From NCBI GenBank assembly GCA_023101505.1, contig LVZA01000001.1, positions 930,001-994,000 on the forward strand: 64,000 nucleotides of DNA, read 5' to 3'. Below the pieces are notes generated by a model. It saw only the letters and a program-made list of their open reading frames with translations. It searched no databases and was not told the origin of the DNA. Below are positions 46,877-62,024 of this stretch, piece after piece. Source of the DNA: Pasteurellaceae bacterium Pebbles2 (GTDB lineage: Bacteria; Pseudomonadota; Gammaproteobacteria; Enterobacterales; Pasteurellaceae). The translations under genes were made by a program, and so were the position numbers. The first letter of the stretch is position 1. Each line of letters starts with the position of its first letter.

Positions 46877-46903
46877 TTTAGTTTAGCTATATTTTGCTTT
46901 TAA

Positions 46904-48517
46904 TTAGGCTTTTGGACCTGCTGCCACTAAGGCTTTGCCCTCAGCTGTAACGGTGTATTTCTCGAAGTTTTTCGCAAAACGAGCCGCTAAATCTTTAGCT
47001 TTTTCTTCCCATTGTGCTTTGTCTGCATAAGTATCACGAGGATCTAAAATTGCAGGGTCAACACCTGGTAAGGCTTTTGGAATAGCGAAATCGAAGATTG
47101 GTAAACTACCCATTTCCGCTTCGTCGATTGAACCGTCTAAAATCGCATCGATAATACCACGAGTATCTTTGATTGAGATACGTTTACCAGTGCCGTTCCA
47201 ACCTGTGTTCACTAAGTAGGCTTCTGCACCAGCCGCTTGCATACGTTTCACTAACACTTCTGCGTATTGAGTTGGGTGTAAGCTCAAGAATGCCGCACCA
47301 AAACACGCTGAGAATGTCGGTGTTGGTTCAGTGATACCACGTTCTGTACCGGCTAATTTCGCAGTGAAGCCTGATAAGAAGTAGTATTTGGTTTGTTCAG
47401 GCGTTAATTTTGACACAGGCGGTAATACACCGAATGCATCTGCAGATAAGAAAATCACTTTGGTTGCGTGGCCAGCTTTTGATGGCACTGCAATGTTGTT
47501 AATGTGATAAATTGGGTAAGACACACGGGTATTTTCAGTTTTTGAACCATCATCAAAATCAACTGAGTTATCTGCACGCACCACCACGTTTTCTAACAAA
47601 GCATCACGTTTGATTGCGCCATAAATATCAGGCTCATTTTCAGGTGAAAGTTTAATGGTTTTCGCATAGCAACCGCCCTCGTAGTTGAACACGCCTTGAT
47701 CGTCCCAACCGTGTTCATCATCACCGATTAATTTACGTTTTGGATCGGTTGAGAGGGTGGTTTTACCTGTGCCTGATAAACCGAAGAATACCGCTACATC
47801 GCCTTTTTCGCCCACGTTAGCTGAACAGTGCATTGATGCGATGCCTTTTAATGGTAGGAAGTAGTTCATCATTGAGAACATACCTTTTTTCATTTCGCCG
47901 CCGTACCAAGTACCACCGATTAATTGTACGCCCTCAGTAATGTTGAACGCAACGAAGTTTTCGCTGTTTAAACCTTGCTCTTTCCAATTCGGGTTAGTTA
48001 CTTTTGAACCATTCATTACCACGAAATCAGGTTTGAAATTCACTAATTCTTCTGCAGTTGGGCGAATAAACATATTGGTTACAAAATGTGCTTGCCACGC
48101 CACTTCAGTTACGATACGCACTGCAAGGCGAGTATCTTCGTTAGCACCACAGAACGCATCTACCACAAATAAACGTTTGCGAGAAAGTTGGTTAGTTACC
48201 AATTCTTTCAGGCTTTGCCACGTTTCTTGATTCATTGGTTTATTATCGTTTTTCGCAGCATCACTCGTCCACCACACGGTGTCTTTTGATGTTTCGTCTA
48301 GTACAATATATTTGTCTTTTGGTGAGCGACCGGTGAAAATACCAGTATCAACAGCAACAGCACCTGTTGTGGTAACGACGCCTTTTTCAAAACCCTCTAA
48401 TTCAGGTTTAGTTTCTTCTTCAAACAAAAGCTCATAACTTGGATTATGAACTACTTCTTTCACGTCATAAATGCCTAATGCGTTTAATTCGTTAATCACT
48501 TTGTTTAAATCTGTCAT
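46904..48517 (-). CDS. pckA: Phosphoenolpyruvate carboxykinase (ATP)
   Basis: Converts oxaloacetate to PEP with ATP, or in the reverse direction fixes CO2, an important anaerobic route to succinate in this family. The 537-residue enzyme has [39 protein letters not shown] (P-loop), LIGDDEHGW, and [22 protein letters not shown]. All substrate-site motifs are intact. There is no USS within the gene. An FNR- or CRP-like site lies about 135 bases upstream. Confidence 0.98.
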   Translation of the reverse strand: MTDLNKVINELNALGIYDVKEVVHNPSYELLFEEETKPELEGFEKGVVTTTGAVAVDTGIFTGRSPKDKYIVLDETSKDTVWWTSDAAKNDNKPMNQETWQSLKELVTNQLSRKRLFVVDAFCGANEDTRLAVRIVTEVAWQAHFVTNMFIRPTAEELVNFKPDFVVMNGSKVTNPNWKEQGLNSENFVAFNITEGVQLIGGTWYGGEMKKGMFSMMNYFLPLKGIASMHCSANVGEKGDVAVFFGLSGTGKTTLSTDPKRKLIGDDEHGWDDQGVFNYEGGCYAKTIKLSPENEPDIYGAIKRDALLENVVVRADNSVDFDDGSKTENTRVSYPIYHINNIAVPSKAGHATKVIFLSADAFGVLPPVSKLTPEQTKYYFLSGFTAKLAGTERGITEPTPTFSACFGAAFLSLHPTQYAEVLVKRMQAAGAEAYLVNTGWNGTGKRISIKDTRGIIDAILDGSIDEAEMGSLPIFDFAIPKALPGVDPAILDPRDTYADKAQWEEKAKDLAARFAKNFEKYTVTAEGKALVAAGPKA

Positions 48518-48650
48518 ACAATTACCTCGTTGTTAAAAATTAAAAAATTATCTCATAGGCGTATTCTAGTCCTTTCCGAAAATAAAAAATGTTAACTAGA
48601 TCAAACTTTTTAAAATTACCCCAAAATGATTACAAATTTTTTTACATTTT

Positions 48651-48666
48651 TTTGATTTAGCTCAAA
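48651..48666. promoter_or_regulatory. FNR/CRP-like palindrome upstream of pckA
   Basis: TTTGATTTAGCTCAAA contains TTGAT-N4-CTCAA, nine of ten FNR core positions. It also reads as a symmetric CRP-like TTTGA-N6-TCAAA. It is 134 bases from pckA. Which factor, if any, binds is unclear. Confidence 0.35.
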
Positions 48667-48683
48667 AATGAGGAATTGCAAAG

Positions 48684-48716
48684 TAAAAAAACGCCCTTTT
48701 TAAGAGCGTTTTTTAA
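48684..48716 (-). terminator. Terminator of glmU
   Basis: AAAAAACGC-CTT and AAG-GCGTTTTTT pair with one mismatch. It lies just after the glmU stop, and the T-rich tail fits minus-strand termination. Confidence 0.85.
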
Positions 48717-48731
48717 ACAATTTAAGTTATA

Positions 48732-50096
48732 TTACTTTTTCTTCACTGGGCGTTTCCAGCCAGTAATGTGTTTCTGCGGCACTCGACTGATGACTAATTC
48801 ATTTTCGCCGACATCTTTGGTGATTGTCGCACCTGCACCGATTGTTGCACCGTTGGCAATGCTCACAGGAGCAACTAATTGGCTGTCAGAACCCACGAAA
48901 ACATTGTCGCCGATAATAGTTTTGAATTTGTTCGCACCGTCGTAGTTACAGGTGATCACACCCGCTCCCACATTCACATTTGCCCCCACTTCCGCATCGC
49001 CCACATAGCTTAAATGATTGACTTTTGAGCCTTTGCCAATGGTTGCTTTTTTGATTTCAACGAAGTTGCCGATATGGGTTTCCGCACTCAATTCCGCCCC
49101 AGGGCGTAAGCGGCTAAATGGTCCAATCGCTGATTTTTCACCCACCACACAATCTTCCAGCACAGAATAAGGTTTGATTTCCACATTATCACCGACAACG
49201 ACATTTTTTAGCACGCAGCCAGCACCGATTTTTACGCCGTCGCCCAATTTGACCGAACCTTCGATAATCACATTAATATCAATTTCGCAATCTTTACCGT
49301 GGCTGAATTCGCCACGCAAATCAAAGCGTTCAGGATCAGCTAAGCTCACACCAGCCAACAATAAACGAGCGGCTTGTTTGCGTTGGTAATAACGCTCTAA
49401 AGCATTGAGTTGCAAGCGATTATTCGCCCCCTCGACTTCCATAATATCATCGGCAATAACCGCAGCCACTTGAAATCCGTCTTGATTTGCCAAGCCGATC
49501 ACGTCGGTCATATAGTATTCGCCTTGGGCATTATTGTTGTTCAAACGGCTTAGCCATTTTTTAAAGCTCGCCCCGTCCGACACCATTACGCCGGTGTTCA
49601 CTTCAGTAATTTTCAGCTGTTCAGGGTTGGCATCTTTTTGCTCAACGATAGCTACCACCGAACCGTTTTCACGAATAATACGTCCGTAACCTGTTGGATT
49701 TTCAAGGTTTACCGTCAATAAGGAGATACCGTTTTCAGGTTTGGCAGCAATTAATTTTTCCAAGGTTTCTTTGGTAATCAACGGTGCATCGCCATAAAGC
49801 ATCACAATATTTTCATCGTCTTTAAAGAACGGTGCAGCCTGTTGCATTGCGTGTCCTGTGCCAAGCTGTTCCGCCTGAAACACCCAATTAACTGGCTCTG
49901 CAGCCAAGCGTTCTTTCAATAAATCGGCACAATGCCCATAAATTAAATGAATTTGATCCGCACTTAATTGTTTTGCGGTGTCGATCACGTGTTTCACCAT
50001 CGGTTTGCCGGCCACTTTATGCAATACTTTCGGCAAATCGGAATACATTCTTGTGCCCTTACCAGCGGCAAGGATCACCACGCTTAATTTGGTCAT
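48732..50096 (-). CDS. glmU: Bifunctional UDP-GlcNAc pyrophosphorylase / GlcN-1-P acetyltransferase
   Basis: Two-step cytoplasmic enzyme that makes UDP-N-acetylglucosamine for peptidoglycan and LPS. At 454 residues it is full length. The N-terminal nucleotidyltransferase (1-228) has [21 protein letters not shown]; the C-terminal left-handed beta helix (about 250-440) has [41 protein letters not shown] (acetyl-CoA site) and the [11 protein letters not shown] motif. MFS protein 50145-51224 precedes it on the same strand. Confidence 0.97.
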   Translation of the reverse strand: MTKLSVVILAAGKGTRMYSDLPKVLHKVAGKPMVKHVIDTAKQLSADQIHLIYGHCADLLKERLAAEPVNWVFQAEQLGTGHAMQQAAPFFKDDENIVMLYGDAPLITKETLEKLIAAKPENGISLLTVNLENPTGYGRIIRENGSVVAIVEQKDANPEQLKITEVNTGVMVSDGASFKKWLSRLNNNNAQGEYYMTDVIGLANQDGFQVAAVIADDIMEVEGANNRLQLNALERYYQRKQAARLLLAGVSLADPERFDLRGEFSHGKDCEIDINVIIEGSVKLGDGVKIGAGCVLKNVVVGDNVEIKPYSVLEDCVVGEKSAIGPFSRLRPGAELSAETHIGNFVEIKKATIGKGSKVNHLSYVGDAEVGANVNVGAGVITCNYDGANKFKTIIGDNVFVGSDSQLVAPVSIANGATIGAGATITKDVGENELVISRVPQKHITGWKRPVKKK

Positions 50097-50144
50097 AATA
50101 ATTTCTCTTAGTTTGAAAAGTGCGGTTATTTTACACGGAATTTG

Positions 50145-51224
50145 TTAAATTAAGAACAAATACGGAATTAAATTCATCACAATCATTGTCAGCATCGATG
50201 TTAACAGTTTCGATGCGCCGAAAATAAAACCGCGGTTTGTGCCATTGTCGAACTTCACCACAAGATTTGCCATCGCCGTTAGCGCGTAAACTTCCACCAC
50301 CGTAAACACCACCGCATAAATATAAGCGGTAACCAGCGATGCATATTGCAGCGTCAAAAACCACGGCGCAATCATTCCCACGCTCAATAACGGCGCAGCC
50401 AGCCAAATTTGCTTGCGAGTTAAATTGATGTGCTTAGAGAAGCTGGATTGCAATACGACCGTGAGTAAGCCATTGATAAATAACGCCACAGGCATATGTT
50501 CAGGCGCGTGCAGTTTGTTGTCGAACAAAAACGGAAAAATCACAAAAAACGAATTCGCCACCGCAATCGGCAAAAACAACATTGCGTGCACGAAAATAAA
50601 ATCTTTGCTGATAATTTCTCGAATTTGTGCCCAACGGAATTTCACCAAATTTTGCACTTGGTTCATCTGATAAAACGGTTTAATCATAAAAATAAACAGC
50701 AAGATTTCCACCACAAAACACACCCAAATCAGCACATCAATTTGCTCAAATTTAATGAACGGAATTGTGAGCAAAGGGGCAGACATCGACGACATACTGG
50801 TAACTTTCAGGTATTTTCCCTGCAACTTCGTTTTGGTGGCATAATCATCACCGCCGAGTGCCAACAAACAGGCTCTGGCATTCGTACCAAACAGGCAAGA
50901 TCCCAAACCGAAACACGTGGTCGCCAACAGCAAAACGCCGTAATTTTCCGCCGATAAAAAGAACACATACGCCAAAACGTCCAACGCACAGCCGAGCAAC
51001 ATTATTTTCGCCAAGCCGTAACGGTCGCCCAACACACCTGCGACAATCGCCATTGCTTGGCTAAAAAAGAACAGCACCGAAAGCGAAAACGCAATTTCAG
51101 TATTGCTCAAGCCCTTGCCTTGCAAATAAACGAAAAACACGCTTTGCATTGAAAAATACGCCATTGTGGAGAAAAATCGGCGTGTGAGAAGCAATTTCTG
51201 TAAATTCATAAACCTAAAAATCAT
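50145..51224 (-). CDS. MFS transporter, substrate unknown
   Basis: A major facilitator protein of 359 residues with about 11-12 hydrophobic segments, shorter than the usual 400. Residues about 55-70 (GVLGDRYGLAKIMLLG) are the loop 2-3 motif A (G-x-x-x-D-R-x-G). GSCLFGTNARACLLALGGDD and FDNGTNRGFIFGASKLL are the other conserved parts. It is distantly like drug/H+ antiporters. ATG at 51224 is used; Met at 51209 (MNLQKLLL) is an equal alternative. The substrate cannot be called. Confidence 0.8.
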   Translation of the reverse strand: MIFRFMNLQKLLLTRRFFSTMAYFSMQSVFFVYLQGKGLSNTEIAFSLSVLFFFSQAMAIVAGVLGDRYGLAKIMLLGCALDVLAYVFFLSAENYGVLLLATTCFGLGSCLFGTNARACLLALGGDDYATKTKLQGKYLKVTSMSSMSAPLLTIPFIKFEQIDVLIWVCFVVEILLFIFMIKPFYQMNQVQNLVKFRWAQIREIISKDFIFVHAMLFLPIAVANSFFVIFPFLFDNKLHAPEHMPVALFINGLLTVVLQSSFSKHINLTRKQIWLAAPLLSVGMIAPWFLTLQYASLVTAYIYAVVFTVVEVYALTAMANLVVKFDNGTNRGFIFGASKLLTSMLTMIVMNLIPYLFLI

Positions 51225-51320
51225 CAATCCGCTAAAAGTGCGGTGAAAAAATGAATAATTTTACCGTTTTTCCTGCCAATTTTCGATATAATCAGCAAAA
51301 TTTCTTTTAAATAACACATT

Positions 51321-52433
51321 ATGAAAACACAATATTACATCGGCATTATGTCGGGCACGAGCCTTGACGGCGTGGATCTTGCCTTAATGGATTTTGCCAC
51401 AAACCCGCCGAAATTAGTCGCCAGCCATTTCGTACCAATGCCTGAACAAATTCGCCAAAAACTCACCGCACTTTTGCACTCGAGAAGCACCAGTTTGCAG
51501 ACGTTCGGCGAAATTGACCACCAATTAGGGCAACTTTACGCCCAAAGCGTCAATAATTTCCTTGCTAAAGTGCGGTTAAAATCGAGTGAGATTTGTGCTA
51601 TCGGCTGCCACGGACAAACCGTTTGGCATTCCCCGAACGGCGAATTTCCGTTCACAATGCAAATCGGCGATATGAATATTGTGGCGACACAAACCGGCAT
51701 CACCACCGTCGGTGATTTTCGTCGCAAAGATATAGCGGTAGGCGGACAGGGCGCACCGCTTGTGCCGGCCTTTCATCAAGCGATTTTCGCCGATCCGAAC
51801 CGCTTTACCGTGGTGCTGAATATCGGTGGCATTAGCAATATTTCCGTGCTTTCGCCTCATCAACCGACCATTGGTTATGATGTGGGGGCAGGCAACACCT
51901 TGCTCGATTGTTGGATTGAAAAACAGCAGGGCAAGCGTTACGACAATAACGCTGAATGGGCAAAAACAGGCAAAATTCACACCGCACTTTTAAACGATTT
52001 ATTGGTCGAGCCTTTTTTCCGCCAATCTCCGCCGAAAAGCACAGGGCGTGAGCTGTTTAATTTGGCTTGGCTGGCAAAAAAACTGGAAAAATACACCGCA
52101 CTTTTACCGCAAGATGTGCAACGTACCCTTGTGGAATTTACCGTGCAAAGCATCGCCGATGATTTGCTTAAATTGAATACGCAAGGCTTACCGTGCGAAT
52201 TGTTGGTGTGCGGAGGTGGTGCACATAATCCATTGATTATGCAAGGATTAACTGAAAAATTGCCGATGTGGAAAGTTGACACGACTAACGATTACGGCTT
52301 AGATATTGATTACGTCGAAGCGGCTGCCTTTGCGTGGCTGGCGTATCAACGAATGCACGATTTACCGAGCAATCTGCCAAGTGTAACAGGTGCAAAAAGT
52401 GCGGTGAGTTTGGGCGTAATTTTTCCAAAATAA
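51321..52433 (+). CDS. anmK: Anhydro-N-acetylmuramic acid kinase
   Basis: Opens and phosphorylates 1,6-anhydro-MurNAc to MurNAc-6-phosphate in peptidoglycan recycling. The 370-residue ASKHA-fold kinase has [19 protein letters not shown] at the start, [41 protein letters not shown] and GAGNTLLD. Five uptake signals in 1.1 kb is the densest gene in the window; three code TAL. mazG follows 8 bases later, and murQ acts on its product. Confidence 0.97.
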   Translation: MKTQYYIGIMSGTSLDGVDLALMDFATNPPKLVASHFVPMPEQIRQKLTALLHSRSTSLQTFGEIDHQLGQLYAQSVNNFLAKVRLKSSEICAIGCHGQTVWHSPNGEFPFTMQIGDMNIVATQTGITTVGDFRRKDIAVGGQGAPLVPAFHQAIFADPNRFTVVLNIGGISNISVLSPHQPTIGYDVGAGNTLLDCWIEKQQGKRYDNNAEWAKTGKIHTALLNDLLVEPFFRQSPPKSTGRELFNLAWLAKKLEKYTALLPQDVQRTLVEFTVQSIADDLLKLNTQGLPCELLVCGGGAHNPLIMQGLTEKLPMWKVDTTNDYGLDIDYVEAAAFAWLAYQRMHDLPSNLPSVTGAKSAVSLGVIFPK

Positions 52434-52441
52434 GGAGAGCA

Positions 52442-53688
<1,247 letters not shown>

Positions 53689-53723
53689 ATGATTTTTTTC
53701 TAGCAAAAAATAACTAAAAATAA

Positions 53724-53757
53724 ACCGCACTTTTATGCCATAAGCCAAAAGTGCGAT
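53724..53757. terminator. Imperfect USS-pair hairpin between murQ and gnd
   Basis: ACCGCACTTTT and AAAAGTGCGATT pair with one mismatch at the base. One arm is an exact uptake signal, and the other has changed to AAGTGCGAT. It separates convergent murQ and gnd. Confidence 0.7.
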
Positions 53758-53785
53758 TAAATTTTAGCGAGTTTTTAATAATTCA

Positions 53786-55240
53786 CTATACATCATAAGT
53801 GGTTGATGCGGTGTTACCGCCACGACCTGTCCAGTTGGTGTGGAAGAATTCGCCACGTGGTTTGTCGGTGCGTTCATAAGTGTGAGCACCGAAGTAATCA
53901 CGCTGTGCTTGTAATAAGTTCGCAGGTACACGCTCTGAGGTGTAACCGTCTAAGAACGTAATCGCACTTGCCATACACGGCATTGGGATACCCACTTCGA
54001 TAGATTTCGCTACCACTTTACGCCAGTCCGCCAACGCATTTTCTAAAATGCCTTTGAAATATGGATCTGAACCTAAGAAGATTAAATCTGGGTTCGCTTC
54101 GTACGCATCACGAATGTTGCCTAAGAAACGGCTACGGATAATACAACCTTCACGCCATAACAACGCCGTTGCACCGTAATTGATGTTCCAATCGAAGTTT
54201 TCAGACGCTTCACGAATCAGCATAAAGCCTTGGGCATAAGAGATGATTTTTGACGCCAATAACGCTTTGCGAACTGCTTCGATCCACACTTTTTTGTCGC
54301 CTTCCACTGGGCTGATGGTTTTGCCAAATAATTTTGACGCTGCCACACGTTGGTCTTTGAATGAGGATACACAACGGGCGAATACCGATTCTGTGATTAA
54401 AGTTAATGGAATGCCGAAATCTAATGCGTTGATCCCAGTCCATTTACCTGTACCTTTTTGACCTGCGGTATCAAGGATTTTTTCCACAAGCGGCTGCCCA
54501 TCAGCATCTTTGTATGCCAAAATGTCTGTCGTAATATCAACGAGATAGCTGTCTAATTCAGTTTTTTTCCACTCTTGGAAAATTTCGTGCATTTCATCGT
54601 AGCTTAAGCCCAAGCCGTCTTTTAAGAATTGGTAAGCTTCGCAAATTAATTGCATATCGCCATATTCGATACCGTTATGCACCATTTTCACGAAATGACC
54701 AGAGCCCTCTTTGCCCACCCAGTCGCAGCAAGGCTCGCCTTTGTCGGTTTTGGCTGAAATCGCTTGGAGGATTGGTTTCACGAATGGCCACGCTTCTTCG
54801 TTACCACCTGGCATAATTGACGGCCCGTGGCGTGCACCTTCTTCGCCGCCTGACACGCCCGTGCCGATAAAGCGAATGCCTTTTTCTGCCAAGGCTTTTA
54901 CACGACGATTTGAGTCAGGGTAATTTGAGTTACCGCCATCGATAATGATGTCGCCTTGTTCCAAGTGCGGTAATAATGCGTCGATAAATTGGTCAACTAC
55001 ATCGCCTGCACGCACCATTAACATCACTTTGCGTGGTTTTTCTAATTTTGAAGCCAAATCTTCAAGCGAGTAAGCCCCGATAATATTCGTGCCTTTCGCA
55101 GCCCCCTCTAAGAACTCATCAACTTTAGATGTAGTACGGTTATACGCCACCACTTTAAAACCGTTGTCGTTCATATTAAGAATTAAGTTTTGCCCCATTA
55201 CCGCTAAACCGATAACGCCGATATCGCCTTTTGTTGACAT
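53786..55240 (-). CDS. gnd: 6-phosphogluconate dehydrogenase, decarboxylating
   Basis: Third enzyme of the oxidative pentose phosphate pathway; makes ribulose-5-phosphate, CO2 and NADPH. The 484-residue enzyme has GVIGLAVMGQNLILNMNDNGF (NADP loop), DGGNSNYPDS, GTGVSGGEEGARHGPSIMPGG, VKMVHNGIEYGDMQLICEAY and the C-terminal FHTNWTGRGGNTASTTYDV. One uptake signal lies within the gene. pgl precedes it by 37 bases on the same strand. Confidence 0.98.
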   Translation of the reverse strand: MSTKGDIGVIGLAVMGQNLILNMNDNGFKVVAYNRTTSKVDEFLEGAAKGTNIIGAYSLEDLASKLEKPRKVMLMVRAGDVVDQFIDALLPHLEQGDIIIDGGNSNYPDSNRRVKALAEKGIRFIGTGVSGGEEGARHGPSIMPGGNEEAWPFVKPILQAISAKTDKGEPCCDWVGKEGSGHFVKMVHNGIEYGDMQLICEAYQFLKDGLGLSYDEMHEIFQEWKKTELDSYLVDITTDILAYKDADGQPLVEKILDTAGQKGTGKWTGINALDFGIPLTLITESVFARCVSSFKDQRVAASKLFGKTISPVEGDKKVWIEAVRKALLASKIISYAQGFMLIREASENFDWNINYGATALLWREGCIIRSRFLGNIRDAYEANPDLIFLGSDPYFKGILENALADWRKVVAKSIEVGIPMPCMASAITFLDGYTSERVPANLLQAQRDYFGAHTYERTDKPRGEFFHTNWTGRGGNTASTTYDV

Positions 55241-55277
55241 TGTTTTCTCCTGTTGAGTTTGAATTTTGTAAATTTAA

Positions 55278-55979
55278 TTAGCTTAACAATTTCGCTGCAT
55301 CTTTATCCAAATACCACTCCGTTACGCCATTTTTCGCTTTGATGCGAGCAGCAGGGTATGGCAGATCTTCTGCAGGGGTATCTTGGATTTCTTTTAAGAT
55401 TTCCGCTTTTGCTGCACCAGTTACCAAATAAGTAATCCGTTTGGCTTTTTCAATTAACTTCGCTGTTTTAGAAATACGGATTTGCCCTGTTTCGGGGTGT
55501 TTGGCGAGCACGGCTAAATTTTCGTCATCAAAATTGGTTTGATGGGGAAAAAGCGAAGCGGTATGCCCATCGTTGCCCATTCCTAAAATAATCCAATCAA
55601 AAACTTGCTCAGAAATCACCGCACTTAGCTCTTGTTTAAAACGTTGCAATTCCTGTTCTACAGGAGCTTCGCCACGAATGCGGTGGATATTTTCTGCTGG
55701 AATTTGAATGTGATCGAATAATAATTTTTGCACTTCGCCGTAATTACTTTCGGGATCGCTCGGCTCAACCATTCGGTCATCGCCCCACCAAAAATGCAGA
55801 TTTTGCCATTGAATTTCGCTGTTATAAGGGGCTTGAGCCAAGGTTTTAAATAATAATTTTGGCGTACTTCCGCCCGATAGAGAGATATGTACAGGGCGGT
55901 TTTCAAGGCTATAAGCCTTGAGATCTTTTGCGATTTTTTCCACCGCACTTTGTGCGTTTTCAAAAATAATTTTGTTCAT
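55278..55979 (-). CDS. pgl: 6-phosphogluconolactonase (DevB type)
   Basis: Hydrolyses 6-phosphogluconolactone in the oxidative pentose phosphate pathway. The 233-residue SugarP-isomerase-fold protein has ISLSGGSTPKLLFKTLA, LHFWWGDDRMVEPSDPESNYGEVQKLLF, and ILGMGNDGHTASLFPHQ. Two uptake signals are in the gene. It lies between zwf and gnd on the same strand, completing the pathway. Confidence 0.95.
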   Translation of the reverse strand: MNKIIFENAQSAVEKIAKDLKAYSLENRPVHISLSGGSTPKLLFKTLAQAPYNSEIQWQNLHFWWGDDRMVEPSDPESNYGEVQKLLFDHIQIPAENIHRIRGEAPVEQELQRFKQELSAVISEQVFDWIILGMGNDGHTASLFPHQTNFDDENLAVLAKHPETGQIRISKTAKLIEKAKRITYLVTGAAKAEILKEIQDTPAEDLPYPAARIKAKNGVTEWYLDKDAAKLLS

Positions 55980-56081
55980 TGCTATTTCTCTTTTGATTGT
56001 TTTAGCCCTCTCAACCTTTCAGGGGAAGTCCCTAATGGAGGAAAGGGGGGCTTTGCCGAAAGCAAAACTGCGGTCTATTTT

Positions 56082-57569
56082 TTAGATTTTTTTCTTCATT
56101 TGACCACTAGGTTTACGCCATACGCGACCTGATTTTGCGATTAATTTATCAGCTTCTTTTGGCCCCCAGCTGCCTGCTTCATATTCGTAAACACGACCGC
56201 CATTTGCTTTATAATCCAAAATAGGTTGAACAAATTCCCAACAAGCGTGTACGGTATCCGTACGTGCGAATAGGGTTGCATCGCCTTTCATTGAATCTAA
56301 CAATAAACGCTCATAGGCCGTCAGCAAGCTAGAGGCTGAGCTTAAATCAGAATAACGGAAATCCATTGAAACTTCTTTTGCTTCAAAGCCTGCACCGGGT
56401 TTCTTCAAACCAAAACGCATTGAGATGCCTTCGTCAGGTTGCACTCGAATAATCAATTTATTCTCTGGTGCATTTTGGCTAAATACTGGGTGTGGGGTGG
56501 TTTTGAAGTGGATAACAACCTCGGTTACTCGTGTTGGTAAACGTTTACCTGTGCGTACATAAAATGGCACACCAGCCCAACGCCAGTTGTCGATTTCACA
56601 ACGCACCGCCATATAAGTTTCGGTGTTGGAATCGCTTGGCACACCTTTTTCTTCCAAATAACTTTTCACTTGCTCATCGCCCACTTCACCACGAGCATAC
56701 TGACCTAATACAACGTTATTTTTCACATCTTCAGCGGTTAATGGGTGCAAGCAATAAAGCACTTTTGCCACTTCATCACGCATTGAATTTGCATTAATAA
56801 TCGCTGGCGGTTCCATTGCAACCATTGCTAAAACTTGCAATAAATGGTTTTGGAACATATCTCGCATTGCACCAGATCCGTCGTAATAACCACCACGATC
56901 TTCAACGCCAATAGATTCCGCCCCTGTAATCTCGATATAATCAATAAAATTACGGTTCCAAAGTGGCTCAAATAAGCCGTTTGAAAAACGTAATACGAGA
57001 AGATTTTGTACGGTTTCCTTGCCTAAATAATGATCGATACGGTAAATTTGATGTTCTTCAAAGAAACGATGAATTTGCACGTCTAATTCGTGAGCAGTTT
57101 TAATATCATAGCCAAATGGTTTTTCAACAATAATACGTTTCCAACCGTATTCTTCTGTATTCAAGCCGTGAGCCGCTAAACATTCAGGAATCACGCCATA
57201 TAGGCTTGGTGGCGTTGAAAGGTAATAAAGTGTATTGCCACAGGTTTGGTATTTGTCGTGCAGCTCATCAAGACGAGGCACTAATTTGCCATAATCTTGT
57301 GAATCTGAGGTATTGACTGCTTGATAGTATAAATGTGCACAAAAATTATCTAAACTTTCGCCGTTTGCTTTTTCGTGTTTAATCAAAGCCTCACGCATTT
57401 TTTGACGGAAAGCATTATCGTCCATTTCGGTTCTTGCTACACCTAATACTGAAAAATTTTCAGCCAAACGCCCGATTTTATATAAATTATATAATGCAGG
57501 AATTAATTTGCGATGAGTTAAATCACCCGAAGCACCGAAAATAACAATACAATTATTCTGAATATTCAT
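56082..57569 (-). CDS. zwf: Glucose-6-phosphate 1-dehydrogenase
   Basis: First enzyme of the oxidative pentose phosphate pathway; a 495-residue NADP enzyme. [22 protein letters not shown] is the nucleotide site, [15 protein letters not shown] carries the catalytic histidine and lysine region, and VEKPFGYD is conserved. The frame opens at 57614, but ATG at 57569 fits the family and has AGGA before it. It is followed by pgl and gnd; cysQ precedes it. Confidence 0.97.
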   Translation of the reverse strand: MNIQNNCIVIFGASGDLTHRKLIPALYNLYKIGRLAENFSVLGVARTEMDDNAFRQKMREALIKHEKANGESLDNFCAHLYYQAVNTSDSQDYGKLVPRLDELHDKYQTCGNTLYYLSTPPSLYGVIPECLAAHGLNTEEYGWKRIIVEKPFGYDIKTAHELDVQIHRFFEEHQIYRIDHYLGKETVQNLLVLRFSNGLFEPLWNRNFIDYIEITGAESIGVEDRGGYYDGSGAMRDMFQNHLLQVLAMVAMEPPAIINANSMRDEVAKVLYCLHPLTAEDVKNNVVLGQYARGEVGDEQVKSYLEEKGVPSDSNTETYMAVRCEIDNWRWAGVPFYVRTGKRLPTRVTEVVIHFKTTPHPVFSQNAPENKLIIRVQPDEGISMRFGLKKPGAGFEAKEVSMDFRYSDLSSASSLLTAYERLLLDSMKGDATLFARTDTVHACWEFVQPILDYKANGGRVYEYEAGSWGPKEADKLIAKSGRVWRKPSGQMKKKI

Positions 57570-57641
57570 ATTTTGTCCTAATATAATGTCTAAATATCGC
57601 TTATCACTATGCAAGATAAATCAAGCAATTACAAATAGCTA

Positions 57642-58451
57642 TTACAAATTAAATTGAAAGATTTTTTGCCAATTTATTTGTGCGTCAGCTGCCATAACAA
57701 AATGCGGATTAATTAAATGATCGCGCTGATTATACGTTAATGATGAAAAATTGCGATCAAAAATAACACCATTTGTTTCCGATAATAAAACTTCTGCCGC
57801 CGCTGTATCCCATTCTCCAGTATCTCCGAGTCGCACATAGCAATCTGCGCTTCCTTCAGCAACTAAAGCACTTTTTAAACCGCTCGATCCGTAGAACACA
57901 AATTCACAAGAAAAATCCTTCGCTAAAATTGACCGCACTTTTTCTGGATTGCTGGTTTGACCAATGGCAATTTTTAAGGGGTGCATTAAATCGATGTGCC
58001 GACGTGGTAGACGCTGAACTTGATGACGCTGTTTTTTATACGCACCAAATTGGTGCATTGCATAATAAGTTGTGTCTAATATTGGAGAATGAATCACACC
58101 TAGCACAGGGCGGTTTTGATGTATTAAGCTAATTAAAATTGAAAATTGCCCTGTTTTATCAATAAATTGCTGCGTACCATCAAGGGGATCAATTAACCAA
58201 TAACGCTCCCAAGACTGACGAATATCAACAGGGATATTGCAATTTTCCTCAGAAAGGACGGGAATGTTAGGCGTAAGTGCGGTTAATTTTTCAATTAAAA
58301 ATTGACTAACATAAAGATCGGCATCTGTTACGGGTGTATTATCTGATTTATGATAAATTTCAATCGGTTGGCAATAAAATTTCTTCAAAATTTGCCCAGC
58401 CTCATCAGTGAGATGAAGAACAGATTTTAAAAGGTGTTCATTTAATTGCAT
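57642..58451 (-). CDS. cysQ: 3'(2'),5'-bisphosphate nucleotidase
   Basis: Inositol-monophosphatase-family phosphatase of 269 residues that removes 3'-phosphoadenosine 5'-phosphate, a by-product of sulfate assimilation. TPVTDADLYVSQFLI, VLSEEN, WLIDPLDGTQQFI (metal-binding DPLDGT) and GDTGEWDTAAAEVLL are all present. The frame opens at 58475, but ATG at 58451 is the family start. Two uptake signals lie in it. It is followed by zwf 72 bases away. Confidence 0.92.
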   Translation of the reverse strand: MQLNEHLLKSVLHLTDEAGQILKKFYCQPIEIYHKSDNTPVTDADLYVSQFLIEKLTALTPNIPVLSEENCNIPVDIRQSWERYWLIDPLDGTQQFIDKTGQFSILISLIHQNRPVLGVIHSPILDTTYYAMHQFGAYKKQRHQVQRLPRRHIDLMHPLKIAIGQTSNPEKVRSILAKDFSCEFVFYGSSGLKSALVAEGSADCYVRLGDTGEWDTAAAEVLLSETNGVIFDRNFSSLTYNQRDHLINPHFVMAADAQINWQKIFQFNL

Positions 58452-58644
58452 TGAAAAAATAAATAAGAAAATCAATGTTATTTAGTGTAACAAAAATTTT
58501 ACCTTATGACGATAATGATTTTGTTTTTTAATAAAACAATACCTTTGATTTGATCATCATTAAAATATGCGTATTTTTATTAATTTTTGTTTAAAAGTGC
58601 TATTAAATTTTAAACAGTTTTAAAATATTGACTTTATTTCAAAT

Positions 58645-58684
58645 AAACAAAAACCCCAGTCGAAAGACTGGGGTTTGTTTTTTT
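58645..58684. terminator. Terminator of the rRNA operon
   Basis: AAACCCCAGTC and GACTGGGGTTT form an 11-bp stem with a GAAA loop and T-rich flanks on both strands. It lies about 50 bases after the 5S gene. Confidence 0.9.
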
Positions 58685-58724
58685 ATTCTTCTTTTACTTT
58701 TATTTTTGTTTTACTTTGTTTGAA

Positions 58725-58843
58725 ACCTGGCGGTGACCTACTCTCACATTGGGAAACCCAACACTACCATCGGCATTACGGCGTTTCACTTCTGAGTTCG
58801 GTATGGAGTCAGGTGGGTCCACCGCATTATCGCCGCCAAGATT
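58725..58843 (-). rRNA. rrf: 5S ribosomal RNA
   Basis: On the minus strand the segment reads CTTGGCGGCGATAATGCGG, then the universal CCGAACTCAGAAGTGAAACG core, and ends CACCGCCAGG, so the two ends pair. Its length is about 118 bases. Exact ends are estimated from the terminal stem. Confidence 0.93.
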
Positions 58844-58879
58844 ATTCGATGATGACTTTTGCGTTATTCTTTCGTCTTT

Positions 58880-58903
58880 GTTCTTTAAATTCGAAACAAG
58901 CTG
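58880..58903. other. 23S 3'-flank segment complementary to the 23S 5'-flank
   Basis: In the rRNA transcript this reads CAGCUUGUUUCGAAU... and can pair with the segment at 62237-62263 on the other side of 23S. It matches in an 11-base and a 7-base block. It may extend the pre-23S processing stem. Confidence 0.5.
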
Positions 58904-59023
58904 TCTGAAGGTTTTGTCTTTCGTTTTATTTATTTTTTGTTTTTCAGTTTAGCTATTTCGCTTTGTGTTTCTTTTTTGCTTTCGCTTTCTTGCGTCCGCT
59001 TTTAAAAACACTTGAGCGTTGTA

Positions 59024-62024
<3,001 letters not shown>

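Noticed and set aside
58550-58563. FNR-like TTGAT-N4-ATTAA upstream of cysQ
   Set aside because: One mismatch in a very AT-rich stretch, with no anaerobic role for the adjacent gene.
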